A stretch of DNA of 64,000 nt from Catenibacillus sp964565805 (GCA_964565805.1 CAZMGH010000012.1:1-64000), one strand, 5' to 3'. Shown: positions 44,860 through 53,745, numbered from the stretch's first letter. The notes: a model not told the origin generated them from the sequence alone. Translations and numbers: made by a program.

Positions 44860-45322
44860 ACATGGTCATCCTCCTCTCTCACTTTTTTGACATTTACCTT
44901 TATTATAAACTACAAGTGAGCAAATCTGAATATTGCACAAAAGTAAAGACATCAAACTTCTTTGGGTGTACACTGAATTTATCATGATACAAAATACCCC
45001 GCAAAGGATGATGTCTTACAGAAGATAGTATATACCATTCGAAGATTATTTACAACTGTTCACGCCAATTAAATTTATGCCAGATTTTCAGATTTTCAGT
45101 GCCAGATTTTCACTCATACTGCGATTAAACATCTGCTGGCGATCCTTGTCTCTTTCTTAAAAGCAATCCTTTTGCCTCCCTTCTTTTACCCCCTGGGGGT
45201 AACTTATGATTATATAATATACCCTTACTCGTCATTTTTCAATAAGTTTTTTACTTTTAGGGGTAATTTTTTTCTTGATTTTATTATTTCTATGTGTTAC
45301 TCTTTATTCAGGAAGTGAGAAA
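44860..45322. other. Intergenic region with putative repressor operators
   Basis: No gene seen. Contains three copies of CAGATTTTCA (45081, 45089, 45103). A perfect palindrome TTACCCCC-T-GGGGGTAA sits at 45186-45202, and a further GGGGTAA half-site at about 45261-45267 lies 55 bp before the repressor gene; TATAAT-like boxes are near 45213. These fit operators of the adjacent element repressor. Confidence 0.45.
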
Positions 45323-46117
45323 ATGAATTTTTTGGAAAAGTTAGACTTTCTAATGAAAAGATATGGGCTAAATAAAAGCACATTATCTCAAAAAAGTGCC
45401 ATTCCATACACAACTATTGATGGGTGGTATAAAAAGGGATATGAGGGCCTAAAAATAACTACTTTAAAAAAATTATCCGATTATTTTAATACCACACTAG
45501 ACTATTGGATTCTTGATGAGATAACTGACCCCAATTATGGAAAATCAAGTGGCTTTAAAGTGGATTATGATGAAATGGAATATGTAAAGCAATATCGTCA
45601 ACTTGATGATTTTGGGAAAGAAACAATTCAATACGCTATAAAAAGAGAACTACAACGTACGGAACTGATAGCCTCCCAGAAAGAACGCATTGCAGAACTT
45701 GAAACAACACCTATTGTTGTTGAGAAATAAAACAATTCCGCATTACATATATATACTTATCTCCATAAAGTTGCCTGTGCTGGTAATGGATTCTATTTTG
45801 ACGATATTCCAACGGATTCCATAGAAGCCCCGTATTGTGAAGGTGCTGATTTTGTCATTGGAGTGAGTGGCGATAGCATGGAGCCTACATTCAGGGATGG
45901 AGATTTAGTATATGTGCAGAAGTGTCAGACTGTAGATACTGGGGATGTAGGAATTTTCTTTTGAAATAATGAATGTTTTATAAAAGAGGCCGGAAAAGAC
46001 GGCCTGATTTCACATCATAAGAAATACAAAATAATTCCGGGTTCTGAGCGCATACAGTGTATCGGTAAAGTTTTAGGTAAAGTAAGAGATTTTCAAATAG
46101 TCCAAAATGAGGTATAA
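45323..46117 (+). pseudogene. Phage-type repressor (HTH + S24) with two in-frame stop codons
   Basis: One reading frame of 265 codons. Residues 1-135: XRE helix-turn-helix (LNKSTLSQKSAIPYTTIDGWYKKG) and linker. TAA is codon 136 (45728-45730). The LexA/CI-like S24 peptidase domain follows in the same frame (VIGVSGDSMEPTFRDGDLVYV with the catalytic Ser), then TGA is codon 214 (45962-45964), then CFIKEAG with the catalytic Lys. No frameshift. The first 135 residues may still be made as a DNA-binding fragment. AGGAAGTGAG precedes the ATG. Confidence 0.85.
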
Positions 46118-46896
46118 CTGCTGCGGATGTGCAAAATGAAATTAACTTTTATTCAAAAAATCATTCTTCCAAAAGTGTCAAGAATATGCATGGATATATA
46201 AGCGCTGTTCTGGCAATGTATAGTCCCAATACACGACTTTTTACCACTTTGCCTAAGAATAATAGGAGCGAAGATTATATGCCTGTAGATAGCGATATAA
46301 AGGCTGTTCTGGAAGCTGCAAAAGGAACGAAGTATGAAATCCCGTTTTGGCTGGGCGTCTTTGCATTAAGAAAATCTGAGATATGCGCACTTACTATAGG
46401 CGATATAGACGGAAATCAATTAACAATCTGTAAGGCAAAAGTTCTGGACAAGGACAATAACTGGATCATAAAATATATTACTAAAAGCGAGCAAGGGATG
46501 AGAACTATTACCATACCGGATTTTCTTGCCGACATGATACATCAGCAAGGGTATATATACAAGGGACATCCACACATGCTTCTTAAACATTTAAACAAAA
46601 TCCAAGATGAATTAGGGATACCTCATTTTACGTTTCATAAACTTAGACATTATTATGCTTCTATGGCACACAGCATCGGGATGCCGGATGCTTATATTAT
46701 GTTTGCTGGAGGATGGAAGTCTGATGGAGTAATGAAAAAAGTGTATCGTCACGCATTAAAGGACAAGAAAAAAATATGGAGGGAATGGCGACTTCCTGCA
46801 TCGAAAACAATCTTGCCACGGAAAAAGAAAAAGCCCGCATTTAGCGGGCTTAAACGTGTGCAGTTGACGGGACTTGAACCCGTACGGTCGCAATGA
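46114..46896 (+). pseudogene. Truncated tyrosine-recombinase integrase at tRNA-Leu
   Basis: The catalytic half of a phage-type integrase: FALRKSEICAL (first Arg), HKLRHYYASMAHSIGMPD (H-x-x-R), FAGGWKSD and VYRHALKDK (Tyr nucleophile). The N-terminal arm- and core-binding domains (about 100 residues) are missing; homology begins at 46114, on top of the repressor stop codon. The C-terminus runs into the tRNA gene; skipping one base in the A-run near 46772 gives a credible end (MATSCIENNLATEKEKARI) stopping at 46843. So it is broken at both ends. Confidence 0.85.
46821..46851 (-). terminator. Terminator of tRNA-Leu
   Basis: Minus-strand stem AAGCCCGC / GCGGGCTT (46831-46851) followed by a TTTTTCTTTTTC run, 8 bp after the tRNA 3' end. 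Confidence 0.85.
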
Positions 46897-46943
46897 CCAC
46901 TAGATCCTTAGTCTAGCGCGTATACCAATTCCGCCACAACTGC
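46859..46943 (-). tRNA. tRNA-Leu, anticodon AAG
   Basis: 85 nt class II tRNA. Acceptor stem GCAGTTG/CAACTGC with discriminator A; D-stem GCG/CGC; anticodon stem CTAGA/TCTAG around loop CTAAGGA, giving anticodon AAG; long variable arm GGTC-ATTGC-GACC; T-stem ACGGG/CCCGT with TTCAAGT loop. CCA is not encoded (GCA then TCC on the complement). A34 would need deamination to inosine. Confidence 0.95.
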
Positions 46944-47162
46944 ATCCTTATTCTTTTCGTCTCAAGAACTCTCTGTCCTCTCGATAGAAGCTATATTACC
47001 ATTAACCATCCAAAAAGTCAATACCTGATTTCAAAATTTTTCATTTTATTTATTCAATTTTGACACTTCCGACAAGTCCTCTCCTCAGTTCTGTGGATTT
47101 GGAGAAAGAACGCTCAGATCGCCCTGCAGCTTATAGCCGGACACGGCGCCGGGAAGGTTTTA

Positions 47163-47729
47163 TCAAATGAACCATGTCGCTTCATTGGTAGAGGAAATGG
47201 CCATAGCCCCGGCGTCAAGCATCATCATAACATCCTCCTTATCCCCAATCAGTCCCCCGGCGATCACCGGCACATGGCACATTTTTGTCAGCCGACCGAT
47301 GACCTTTGGCATCAGCCCGGGAAGGACTTCGATCACATCGGGATGGCTTGTGCCCAGCTGGCGGCCGATACTTTCAAATGCCAGAGAATCCAGCACAAAA
47401 AAACGCTGCACGGTGTAAAGCCCCAGCTCTTTGGCCCGTTTGATGAGCGCCGGTTTGGTGGTAATTATCCCATCGGCCCTGGTGTATTTTTTAATAAAGT
47501 CCACAACAATCTCTTTATTTCCCAGACCGGCGATCAGGTCCAGGTGGACCATCGCCACCCGGCCTGCTTTTTTTACCTTTTCCACAACTTCCCCAATATT
47601 GCAAATATCCCCAAAAAGGATAAAAATCACACCAATATCCGAAGTCAGGCATTTTTCCAGCCCCTCCATACCCTTTACAGCGCCAATCACCGGAGAATCT
47701 TCAAGAGCATGGATAAATTCACGATTCAT
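47163..47729 (-). CDS. glpP: Glycerol uptake operon antiterminator GlpP
   Basis: 188 residues from MNREFIHALEDSPVIGAVKG. Family motifs: FILFGDICNIGEVVEKVK, VHLDLIAGLGNKE, DGIITTKPALIKRAK, VEVLPGLMPKVI-like (VIEVLPGLMPKVIGR) and PVIAGGLIGDKED. GlpP binds glycerol-3-phosphate and the leader RNA of glp genes, preventing termination. Overlaps the upstream isomerase-like gene by 11 bp. A matching leader terminator lies at 52000-52058. Confidence 0.93.
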   Translation of the reverse strand: MNREFIHALEDSPVIGAVKGMEGLEKCLTSDIGVIFILFGDICNIGEVVEKVKKAGRVAMVHLDLIAGLGNKEIVVDFIKKYTRADGIITTKPALIKRAKELGLYTVQRFFVLDSLAFESIGRQLGTSHPDVIEVLPGLMPKVIGRLTKMCHVPVIAGGLIGDKEDVMMMLDAGAMAISSTNEATWFI

Positions 47730-48564
47730 ATTCTGTCTCCAAACCTTTAAAGTAGCTGATCCCCGCGCCCAGGTCTTCCACAATATCGGCCTGGGAATTA
47801 TCCTGGTCGATCACATACAGTATCCGCTCCTTATTCTCAGAAGAAAGCGCCTGTAAAATTTCTTTATAATCTGTAACTCCCTGGCCGCAGGCTACAAAAA
47901 TATCATTCCGATCCTTTTTGTCAAAGTCCTGGCACAAATCTTTAAAATGAAGCACCGCGATCCGATCCTGATGCTGTGATACGTATTTTACCGGATCAAT
48001 GCCTGCATAGATCAGCCACCCGGTATCCGTCTCCAGTATCATTTCCTCCGGGGACAGGTGCTGGATAAACAAATCGAGGATCGCCTTTTCTTCTCCGTCC
48101 CGGTCTATAATTTTGTGGGAATCGTGGTCATGATTGTGAAGATATACCGTTACGCCATAACTTTTAAGCGTTGGGGCAATCCTGCGGATAAAATCAATCT
48201 TCTCATAAACATCATCAATGCCGCTGTAACCCATAAAGGACAGGACCACATAAGAAATCTGATTTTCCCGGCAAAATTCTCCCAGAGCCGGAAGTTGCTC
48301 CTCCAAACATTCATCAAAAATAAACATGCCCTTCACATCCATTCCCTGGGAACGGATATATTGGATGCGTTTTGCGGCATTTTCCGGATCCCACCCGGAT
48401 TTTCCGGTCATACTTTCAAAAAATTCCAAAGTTTTTTGTGATGCTCCCCAGTCCGACATGGGCTCGATCATATCACAGCCATAGTCCTTCAGCTTTTGGA
48501 TGGTTCCTTCAAAATCCTCGTTCATTTGTTTCATAGTGCTCATACTGTTAATTCCAATCTTCAT
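47719..48564 (-). CDS. Sugar phosphate isomerase/epimerase-like TIM-barrel protein
   Basis: 281 residues from MKIGINSMSTMKQMNEDFEG. AP-endonuclease-2-type TIM barrel: VYLHNHDHDSHKI, LETDTGWLIYAGIDPVKYV, VLHFKDL. Metal-binding Glu/His/Asp are seen in these motifs. Substrate unknown; family members act on sugars or sugar phosphates such as inosose and hydroxypyruvate. Co-transcribed with glpP from a promoter at 48698-48726. Confidence 0.87.
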   Translation of the reverse strand: MKIGINSMSTMKQMNEDFEGTIQKLKDYGCDMIEPMSDWGASQKTLEFFESMTGKSGWDPENAAKRIQYIRSQGMDVKGMFIFDECLEEQLPALGEFCRENQISYVVLSFMGYSGIDDVYEKIDFIRRIAPTLKSYGVTVYLHNHDHDSHKIIDRDGEEKAILDLFIQHLSPEEMILETDTGWLIYAGIDPVKYVSQHQDRIAVLHFKDLCQDFDKKDRNDIFVACGQGVTDYKEILQALSSENKERILYVIDQDNSQADIVEDLGAGISYFKGLETEYES

Positions 48565-48697
48565 GTGTGTACTCCTCCCCATTTCATGGTATTTTTTAGG
48601 TCAAGTAAATATGCTCTTGCAGCTCAGCTGCTGTGCCTTATCACAGCGCTTCAGGCGGCGCCTGTTTTTCCCGCCATCCTGAGCTGTTATACATCTT

Positions 48698-48726
48698 ATT
48701 ATAATAAATCCAGCGGGAAAGGGCAA
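48698..48726 (-). promoter_or_regulatory. Promoter of the isomerase-glpP pair
   Basis: Minus-strand TTGCCC (48721-48726), 17-bp spacer, perfect TATAAT (48698-48703). It gives glpP expression independent of the attenuated glpA-like operon upstream. The region between 48565 and 48697 holds GC-rich hairpin sequence but no gene. Confidence 0.75.
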
Positions 48727-48820
48727 GTCAGGGTTACCATTAGCCTCATGATCGGCAGCCGTGCAGCTGGCCAAACGGCTGCGCTGCCCCTCTTTCTGCT
48801 GTTCACGATGTGACCAGCAA

Positions 48821-49186
48821 CTACTTGGCCGCCACAGTTTTGGTAGCGATCACATCCACACCGGTGCCGACTACATTTTCCAAAAGCACATCGCCCATAC
48901 ATACCGGAGCATTTACAGTGACAGACTTTATTGCCTGAACGCAATCAAAGATCCGGCCTTTGGGAATATCTGTTTTTGTTTTTACTGAAACCACCGGCGC
49001 CTGGCCGCCCCTTACCCTCATGGTACTGGTGACCATACGGGCTGGATTGGTCACCTCCTTGCGGACATAATCCTCTCCCCGCCTGCAAGTATTTCCCGAA
49101 ATAGCCCAGATTTCCCCATTTTCCATAGAAACCCTTACCAGACAGCCTAAAGGGCAGCCAATACATGTTAATTCTCTATTTTCCAT
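48821..49186 (-). CDS. DUF1667 protein of the glycerol-3-phosphate oxidation cluster
   Basis: 121 residues, MENRELTCIGCPLGCLVRV with CxxCxxxC, a second cysteine in NTCRRGEDYV, and VCMGDVLLENVVGTGVDVIAT. The DUF1667 family regularly follows GlpA-like and FAD-oxidoreductase genes in Clostridia and may bind an iron-sulfur cluster or act as a small GlpC-like subunit; that role is inference. 15 bp after the preceding gene. Confidence 0.88.
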   Translation of the reverse strand: MENRELTCIGCPLGCLVRVSMENGEIWAISGNTCRRGEDYVRKEVTNPARMVTSTMRVRGGQAPVVSVKTKTDIPKGRIFDCVQAIKSVTVNAPVCMGDVLLENVVGTGVDVIATKTVAAK

Positions 49187-49201
49187 GATCTACGTCCCTC
49201 C

Positions 49202-50518
49202 TTACTCTACGCAGACGCGAATGGTTTTTACATTGGGATAAGTTTCCAGATCCCGCTTCTTTAACACGATATTTTCCATTTCTCCCGGAGCAAGCACCCG
49301 CTTTTTCCTTCGGGAAATACATGTATCATCAAAATATACGCAAATACTGGCATCTTTATAAACATTTCCAACCCGGAAACGCACCGTCAGCGTATCCTCC
49401 ATATGTCGCGGATCAATAAAGGAGGGGACTGTGTAGCGCACGCCATTTTCTCCCTTTAAGGAAATCTCCTGGGAATCCCCCGTCTGATCCGAAACATCAG
49501 CCTCTGCCCTGTGAATGTGTGGCATCTCGCAGGTTTGAGAGGTCTTATGCGCCAGAACATACCGGGCAGCATTTTTCCCCGCAGCCGCTGCCTCTTCAGA
49601 AACATAATCCACCAGGTCATGAACATGAAGCACATTTCCGCAGGCAAAAATGCCGTCAATACTTGTTTCCAGGCGTTCATTGACAACCGGGCCTACGGTG
49701 ACCGGGCTGAGTTCCACACCTGCCCCTTTGGACAGTTCATTTTCCGGGATCAGCCCCACAGACAGCAGCAAGGTATCACAGGAAATATATTCCTCTGTTC
49801 CCGGTATCGGCCTACGGTCCGGCCCTACCTGGGCAATGGTCACGCCTTTGACCCGATCCTTTCCGTCAATGTCGATCACTGTATGACTCAGTTTTAAGGG
49901 AATCCCATAATCGTCCAGACACTGGACAATGTTGCGCTTTAAGCCTCCCGAATAAGGCATCAGCTCCGCAACCAGCTTAACTTTAGCGCCCTCCAAGGTC
50001 ATGCGCCGGGCCATGATCAGCCCAATATCTCCGGAACCTAAAATAACTACTTCCCGTCCGGGAATATACCCTTCCATATTTACAAGACGCTGGGCTGTTC
50101 CTGCTGAAAAAATCCCAGCCGGACGATAGCCGGGAATATTTAAGGCTCCTCTTGGCCGTTCCCGGCAGCCCATGGCAAGAATAACCGCCTTGGCCTGAAT
50201 TTGGGTCAGCCCTTCCTCCCGGCTGATGGCAGTAACCACCCGGTCTTTGGAAATGTCTGCCACCATGGTATTTAAGCGGTATTCAATATTTAGCTCCAGG
50301 ACCTTTTCTATAAAACGTCCGGCATATTCCGGGCCGGTCAGCTCTTCTTTAAATGTGTGCAGGCCAAAGCCGTTATGGATGCACTGATTTAAAATTCCCC
50401 CAAGCTCTTCATCCCGCTCAAGGATCAGGATGTTTTGGATTCCATTTTCCCTGGCGGAAATGGCAGCCGCCAGCCCTGCCGGACCACCGCCGATGATGAC
50501 AATATCATGGTTCTTCAT
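49202..50518 (-). CDS. FAD/NAD(P) oxidoreductase of the glp cluster
   Basis: 438 residues. FAD fold (IVIIGGGPAGLAAAISARENG), the LNQCIHNGFG segment typical of this glp-linked subgroup, AVILAMGCRERPRG, NAD fold VVILGSGDIGLIMARRM, and IDGIFACGNVLHVHDLVDYV. The C-terminal 80 residues are a beta domain. Overlaps the GlpA-like gene by 4 bp (ATGA), so coupled. Likely passes electrons from glycerol-3-phosphate to NAD(P) with the GlpA-like subunit. Confidence 0.9.
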   Translation of the reverse strand: MKNHDIVIIGGGPAGLAAAISARENGIQNILILERDEELGGILNQCIHNGFGLHTFKEELTGPEYAGRFIEKVLELNIEYRLNTMVADISKDRVVTAISREEGLTQIQAKAVILAMGCRERPRGALNIPGYRPAGIFSAGTAQRLVNMEGYIPGREVVILGSGDIGLIMARRMTLEGAKVKLVAELMPYSGGLKRNIVQCLDDYGIPLKLSHTVIDIDGKDRVKGVTIAQVGPDRRPIPGTEEYISCDTLLLSVGLIPENELSKGAGVELSPVTVGPVVNERLETSIDGIFACGNVLHVHDLVDYVSEEAAAAGKNAARYVLAHKTSQTCEMPHIHRAEADVSDQTGDSQEISLKGENGVRYTVPSFIDPRHMEDTLTVRFRVGNVYKDASICVYFDDTCISRRKKRVLAPGEMENIVLKKRDLETYPNVKTIRVCVE

Positions 50519-51981
50519 TTACATTTCCTCCCTTCGCCTGAAATCATCCCGAAGCCGCCTGTGATGATCTCTGAGCCGGGTCCGCATTTTGTTATATCAA
50601 CCATTGCCATAGGAACCTCCCTGGCAAGGATTTCCATGATTTTAGGGGAGCAAAAACCTCCCTGGCACCGCCCCATACCGGCGCGGACCCGCCGCTTTAC
50701 CCCGTCTAAGGACCGGGCCCCTAAAGGCCGGTGAATGGCATCTAAAATTTCCCCTTCAGAAACCATTTCACACCGGCAGATCATATGGCCGTAGGCAGGA
50801 TTTTTGCGGATCAGTTCTCCCCGGGCTTCCACGTCCATTTCATCCAGATGGGGGATGCCCTTTCGCACGCCATTAAAATCCGGATTTTTTTCCAGTTTCA
50901 GCTTTTCTGCCACCAGGTCGGCCACCATAACGCCAATGGCCGGAGCACTGGTCAATCCGGGGGATTCGATGCCAGCCGCGTCAAAAAATCCCGGCGCGTC
51001 CTGCACTTCTCCGATAATAAACTCATCTCCGTCCTCATGGGCCCGAAGCCCGGCAAAGGAGGTGATCACCTGGCCCCAGGGCAGATCCTTCACGCTTTCT
51101 TTTGCCTTTGCCATAAGGTAATCCAATCCCTGACGAGTGGTATTTGTTCCCTCTTTATCTTCAATATCCCGAGCTGTCGGCCCTGCTAAAAGATTCCCAT
51201 GAACTGTAGGCGTCACTAAAACCCCCTTGCCCATAGCCCCAGGCAGCTGGAAAATAGTGTAAGACACATGATGCCCCGCAGACTTATCCATGAGACAGTA
51301 CTCACCTTTTCTGGCCGTTATGTGGATCTTTTCTTCACTGACCATATTGTGGAACACATCCGCATACACTCCGGCAGCATTGATCACAGTCCGGGTACGC
51401 AAAACCTCTTGTTCCGTTTCCACCTGATACCCTTCCTGACCATCCTGAAAATGCCTTACAGACACCACAGATTCATTTAAACGAAACTCCACCCCATTCA
51501 CAGCCGCATTTTCCGCCAGAGCAATAGTCATATTAAAAGGACATACGATGCCACCGGTGGGGGCGTATAATGCGGCAATAACCTGATCCGACAGATTGGG
51601 CTCCATAGCCACAGCTTCCTCCCGGCTTAAAATCTTCAGACCCTTAACGCCATTTTTTTCGCCCCGGGATTTTAAAGCTTCCAGCATGGGAAGTCTCTCA
51701 GCCTCTGTACATGTTACTAAAGATCCGTTTCTCTTAAAAGGGAAATCCAGTTCCCGGGACAGTTCCTCGATCATTGCATTTCCCTTCACATTAAGCTTGG
51801 CCTTTAAGGTGCCGTTTTCCGCGTCATACCCGGAATGGACGATGGCGCTGTTTGCTTTGGATGTGCCACAGCACACATCCTCCTCCCTCTCTACGACACA
51901 GGCTTTCAGCCTGAACCTTGATAATTCCCTGGCAATGGCGCATCCTACAACGCCTGCGCCAATGATCACTGTATCATACAT
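50515..51981 (-). CDS. GlpA-like FAD dehydrogenase with BFD-type [2Fe-2S] domain
   Basis: 488 residues from MYDTVIIGAGVVGCAIARELSR. DAO-fold dehydrogenase (CCGTSKANSAIVHSGYDAENGTLKAK over several motifs; FFDAAGIESPGLTSAPAIG) followed by a C-terminal BFD-like cluster domain (MICRCEMVSEGEI, GMGRCQGGFC). This matches the anaerobic glycerol-3-phosphate dehydrogenase type of Clostridia. AAAGGAG precedes the ATG and a terminator hairpin sits just upstream, so expression is probably controlled by GlpP. Confidence 0.88.
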   Translation of the reverse strand: MYDTVIIGAGVVGCAIARELSRFRLKACVVEREEDVCCGTSKANSAIVHSGYDAENGTLKAKLNVKGNAMIEELSRELDFPFKRNGSLVTCTEAERLPMLEALKSRGEKNGVKGLKILSREEAVAMEPNLSDQVIAALYAPTGGIVCPFNMTIALAENAAVNGVEFRLNESVVSVRHFQDGQEGYQVETEQEVLRTRTVINAAGVYADVFHNMVSEEKIHITARKGEYCLMDKSAGHHVSYTIFQLPGAMGKGVLVTPTVHGNLLAGPTARDIEDKEGTNTTRQGLDYLMAKAKESVKDLPWGQVITSFAGLRAHEDGDEFIIGEVQDAPGFFDAAGIESPGLTSAPAIGVMVADLVAEKLKLEKNPDFNGVRKGIPHLDEMDVEARGELIRKNPAYGHMICRCEMVSEGEILDAIHRPLGARSLDGVKRRVRAGMGRCQGGFCSPKIMEILAREVPMAMVDITKCGPGSEIITGGFGMISGEGRKCK

Positions 51982-51999
51982 CGGTCTTCTCCTTTCTAA

Positions 52000-52058
52000 A
52001 GTAAAGCAAAAGTCAGGCAAAACAGACATACGATCTGGGTATGTCTGTTTTGCCTGAC
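52000..52058 (-). terminator. Leader terminator (GlpP-type attenuator) before the glpA-like gene
   Basis: Minus strand: a perfect 20-bp stem (52012-52031 with 52039-52058), 7-base loop, then TTTTGCTTTAC, and only a few bases later the AAAGGAG of the gene. With the promoter at 52153 the leader is about 165 bases. Another stem (GCGCTAAA/TTTAGCG) lies in the first half. GlpP-dependent readthrough is the known mechanism for such glp leaders. Confidence 0.85.
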
Positions 52059-52152
52059 TCTAAACTCTTGGCAATCTGTATTTAAGATATTTCAGGATGT
52101 CATGACGCTAAACCGGCAATCGTTCCTTTAGCGCTTAACATCATCTTTAGCT

Positions 52153-52181
52153 CATAGTAGCACAAAAGAAATGATTTTTCA
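52153..52181 (-). promoter_or_regulatory. Promoter of the glpA-like operon
   Basis: Minus-strand TTGAAA (52176-52181), 17-bp spacer, TACTAT (52153-52158). Confidence 0.75.
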
Positions 52182-52189
52182 AGCTGCGT

Positions 52190-52816
52190 TTACTCTTTCA
52201 CTCCGCCTAACATAATGCCCTTTACAAAAAACCTTTGGAAGAAAGGATAGGCAATGAGGATCGGGAGGATGCCGACCACGGCGATGGCCATACGGGCTGC
52301 CTCCAGAAGGCTTTCCAGGATGCTAAACTTAAAATAGTTCTTTACAAGCATAACATTAAAGGCACTCATAAGAAGGTTTGGTAAAACAAGAGCCCAGAAG
52401 GAATTTCGGATATTAAAATAATTCGTCCACACATAGTATGTAGTTACAATGCCACCGTTAAACAGCATGGTAAAAACACAGATAAAATTAGGGAACTTCA
52501 TTCCCGGATAATCCGTATGAGATACGCCATAGGCAAACAGACACACCACCAGCAAACTTAATGCCGTCCCCACAATGGTTACAATAAACGTCATTAAATA
52601 GGCCTGGCCGATCGTCTGCCACTGGTTAGCAATATACTGATAAGCTTCAAGGCTCCACTCTTCAGGGAAAAATGAAAAGCCGTTAGCTGTTGCCCAGCCG
52701 CTGTCTGTAAAGGACGCTGCGATCATCAGTAAAAATGGAAGGACAGCAGCCACGGCGAAAATGATCATCACTGCATGACCTATAACTTGTACAATCGTTG
52801 TTTCTTTGACTTTCAT
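52190..52816 (-). pseudogene. YtcP-type permease with an in-frame internal deletion
   Basis: 208 residues versus 289 in the intact paralogue at 36166. The first 176 residues are normal (FLLMIAASFTDSGWATANG, NGGIVTTYYVWTNYFNIRNSFWALVLPN, ESLLEAAR); they join directly to the C-terminal MAIAVVGILPILIAYPFFQ. About 80 residues are missing at about 52291: most of the EAA loop, which contacts the ATPase, and one or two helices. The frame is kept, but the protein cannot be a working permease. Confidence 0.85.
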
Positions 52817-52833
52817 CATCATTCCCTCCATTT

Positions 52834-53028
52834 CTAAAACAAGGCGCTTTCTTTATTCGTCCTGCGGGCAATAAAGTTGGTCGCCATGACAAGGACAAAG
52901 CCTACCACCGACTGAAACACACTGGCTGCGGATGACATGCCATAATCGCTTTGACGCATCAGGACATTATAAACATACACATCAATAGTCTGGGTGGTAT
53001 CATACAAGGCTCCGGAATTTCTTAATAT
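52834..53028 (-). pseudogene. LplB-type permease, C-terminal fragment
   Basis: Only the last 64 or so residues remain: NSGALYDTTQTIDVYVYNVL, MRQSDYGMSSAASVFQSVVGF, FIARRTNKESALF. The same segment closes the intact LplB at 37057. At about 53028 the sequence switches to a plus-strand kinase gene. Confidence 0.85.
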
Positions 53029-53373
53029 TAACGAAACCTTTAATACTATGGCGGACAATATCCATCAGCTGAAAATTGAAAAATATGAAGCTGAACTGAG
53101 ACGTCAAAAAATGGAACTGAGAAATCTCCAGCTCCAGATCCGGCCTCATTTTCTTTTAAACACTTTTAACCTGATGTATTCCCTGTCCCAGTTAGACGAC
53201 CGGGAAAACCTGGAAAATACCTATCAGATTTCTCCTGAAGCGCTCCAGGTACGGATACCGCCTCTGTATCTCAGGGCAAGGCAGAATTTGTTATCGCGGA
53301 TGACGGGCCCGGTATAGAAACCGATTTGGTGAACAAGATTAACAGCGACTCTCTTGAAACAAAAAAAACCGGC
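53029..53373 (+). pseudogene. YesM-type histidine kinase remnant
   Basis: Starts inside the kinase HAMP/linker (NETFNTMADNIHQLKIEKYE) and runs through QLQIRPHFLLNTFNLMYSLSQ (phospho-His motif). After a frameshift or deletion near 53240 it resumes in another frame with FVIADDGPGIETDLVNKINS (ATPase G-box). Sensor, membrane helices and the rest of the ATPase are gone. Confidence 0.8.
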
Positions 53374-53709
53374 GCCCGGCGCACTCAGGAGGAAATCGTC
53401 CAGGAATGTATCAACCATATCCAGGCCCACCTGGCGGATCCTGAATTATCGGTAAATCACCTGGCATCAGAACTTTACATGAACCGGGTTTATCTGAACC
53501 GGATTTTTAAAAATATCCAGAAGGTATCTATCAGCCAGTATATTATTAATGAACGGATGAAGCTGGCGGCCCAGCTGTTAAAAAAGCCTTCCCTGACGCT
53601 GAATGGCGTCTCGGAAGGCGTTGGCTACAACAGTTATTCTTATTTTGTGGCTGCATTTAAAAAATACTATGGCTGTACCCCGTCGCAATACCGGAAAGAA
53701 AACGTCTGA
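53374..53709 (+). pseudogene. YesN-type regulator, AraC domain fragment fused to the kinase remnant
   Basis: About 111 residues of AraC DNA-binding domain (HLADPELSVNHLASELYMNR, VSISQYIINERMKLAAQLL, GVGYNSYSYFVAAFKKYYGC). Receiver domain absent; joined in frame to the kinase remnant at about 53373. It could make a small DNA-binding peptide, but no start site with a good ribosome site is seen. Confidence 0.8.
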
Positions 53710-53732
53710 TGGAGCTGCCCGGGCAGCTCCAT
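53709..53732. terminator. Palindrome between convergent remnant and glpK
   Basis: Perfect inverted repeat ATGGAGCTGCCC / GGGCAGCTCCAT (24 bp, no loop). T-runs are weak, so termination is only likely. Confidence 0.5.
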
Positions 53733-53745
53733 CCCTGCTTCTCTC

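Noticed and set aside
46800..46896. Integrase C-terminus as a genuine coding end
   Set aside because: The last residues (LTGLEPVRSQ) are tRNA-Leu sequence read through; another frame gives a more natural end at 46843.
35600..46943. The whole 35.6-46.9 kb block as one island inserted at tRNA-Leu
   Set aside because: No copy of the tRNA 3' end was found near 35.6 kb, and the integrase remnant is directed at its own short element; an island remains possible but unsupported.
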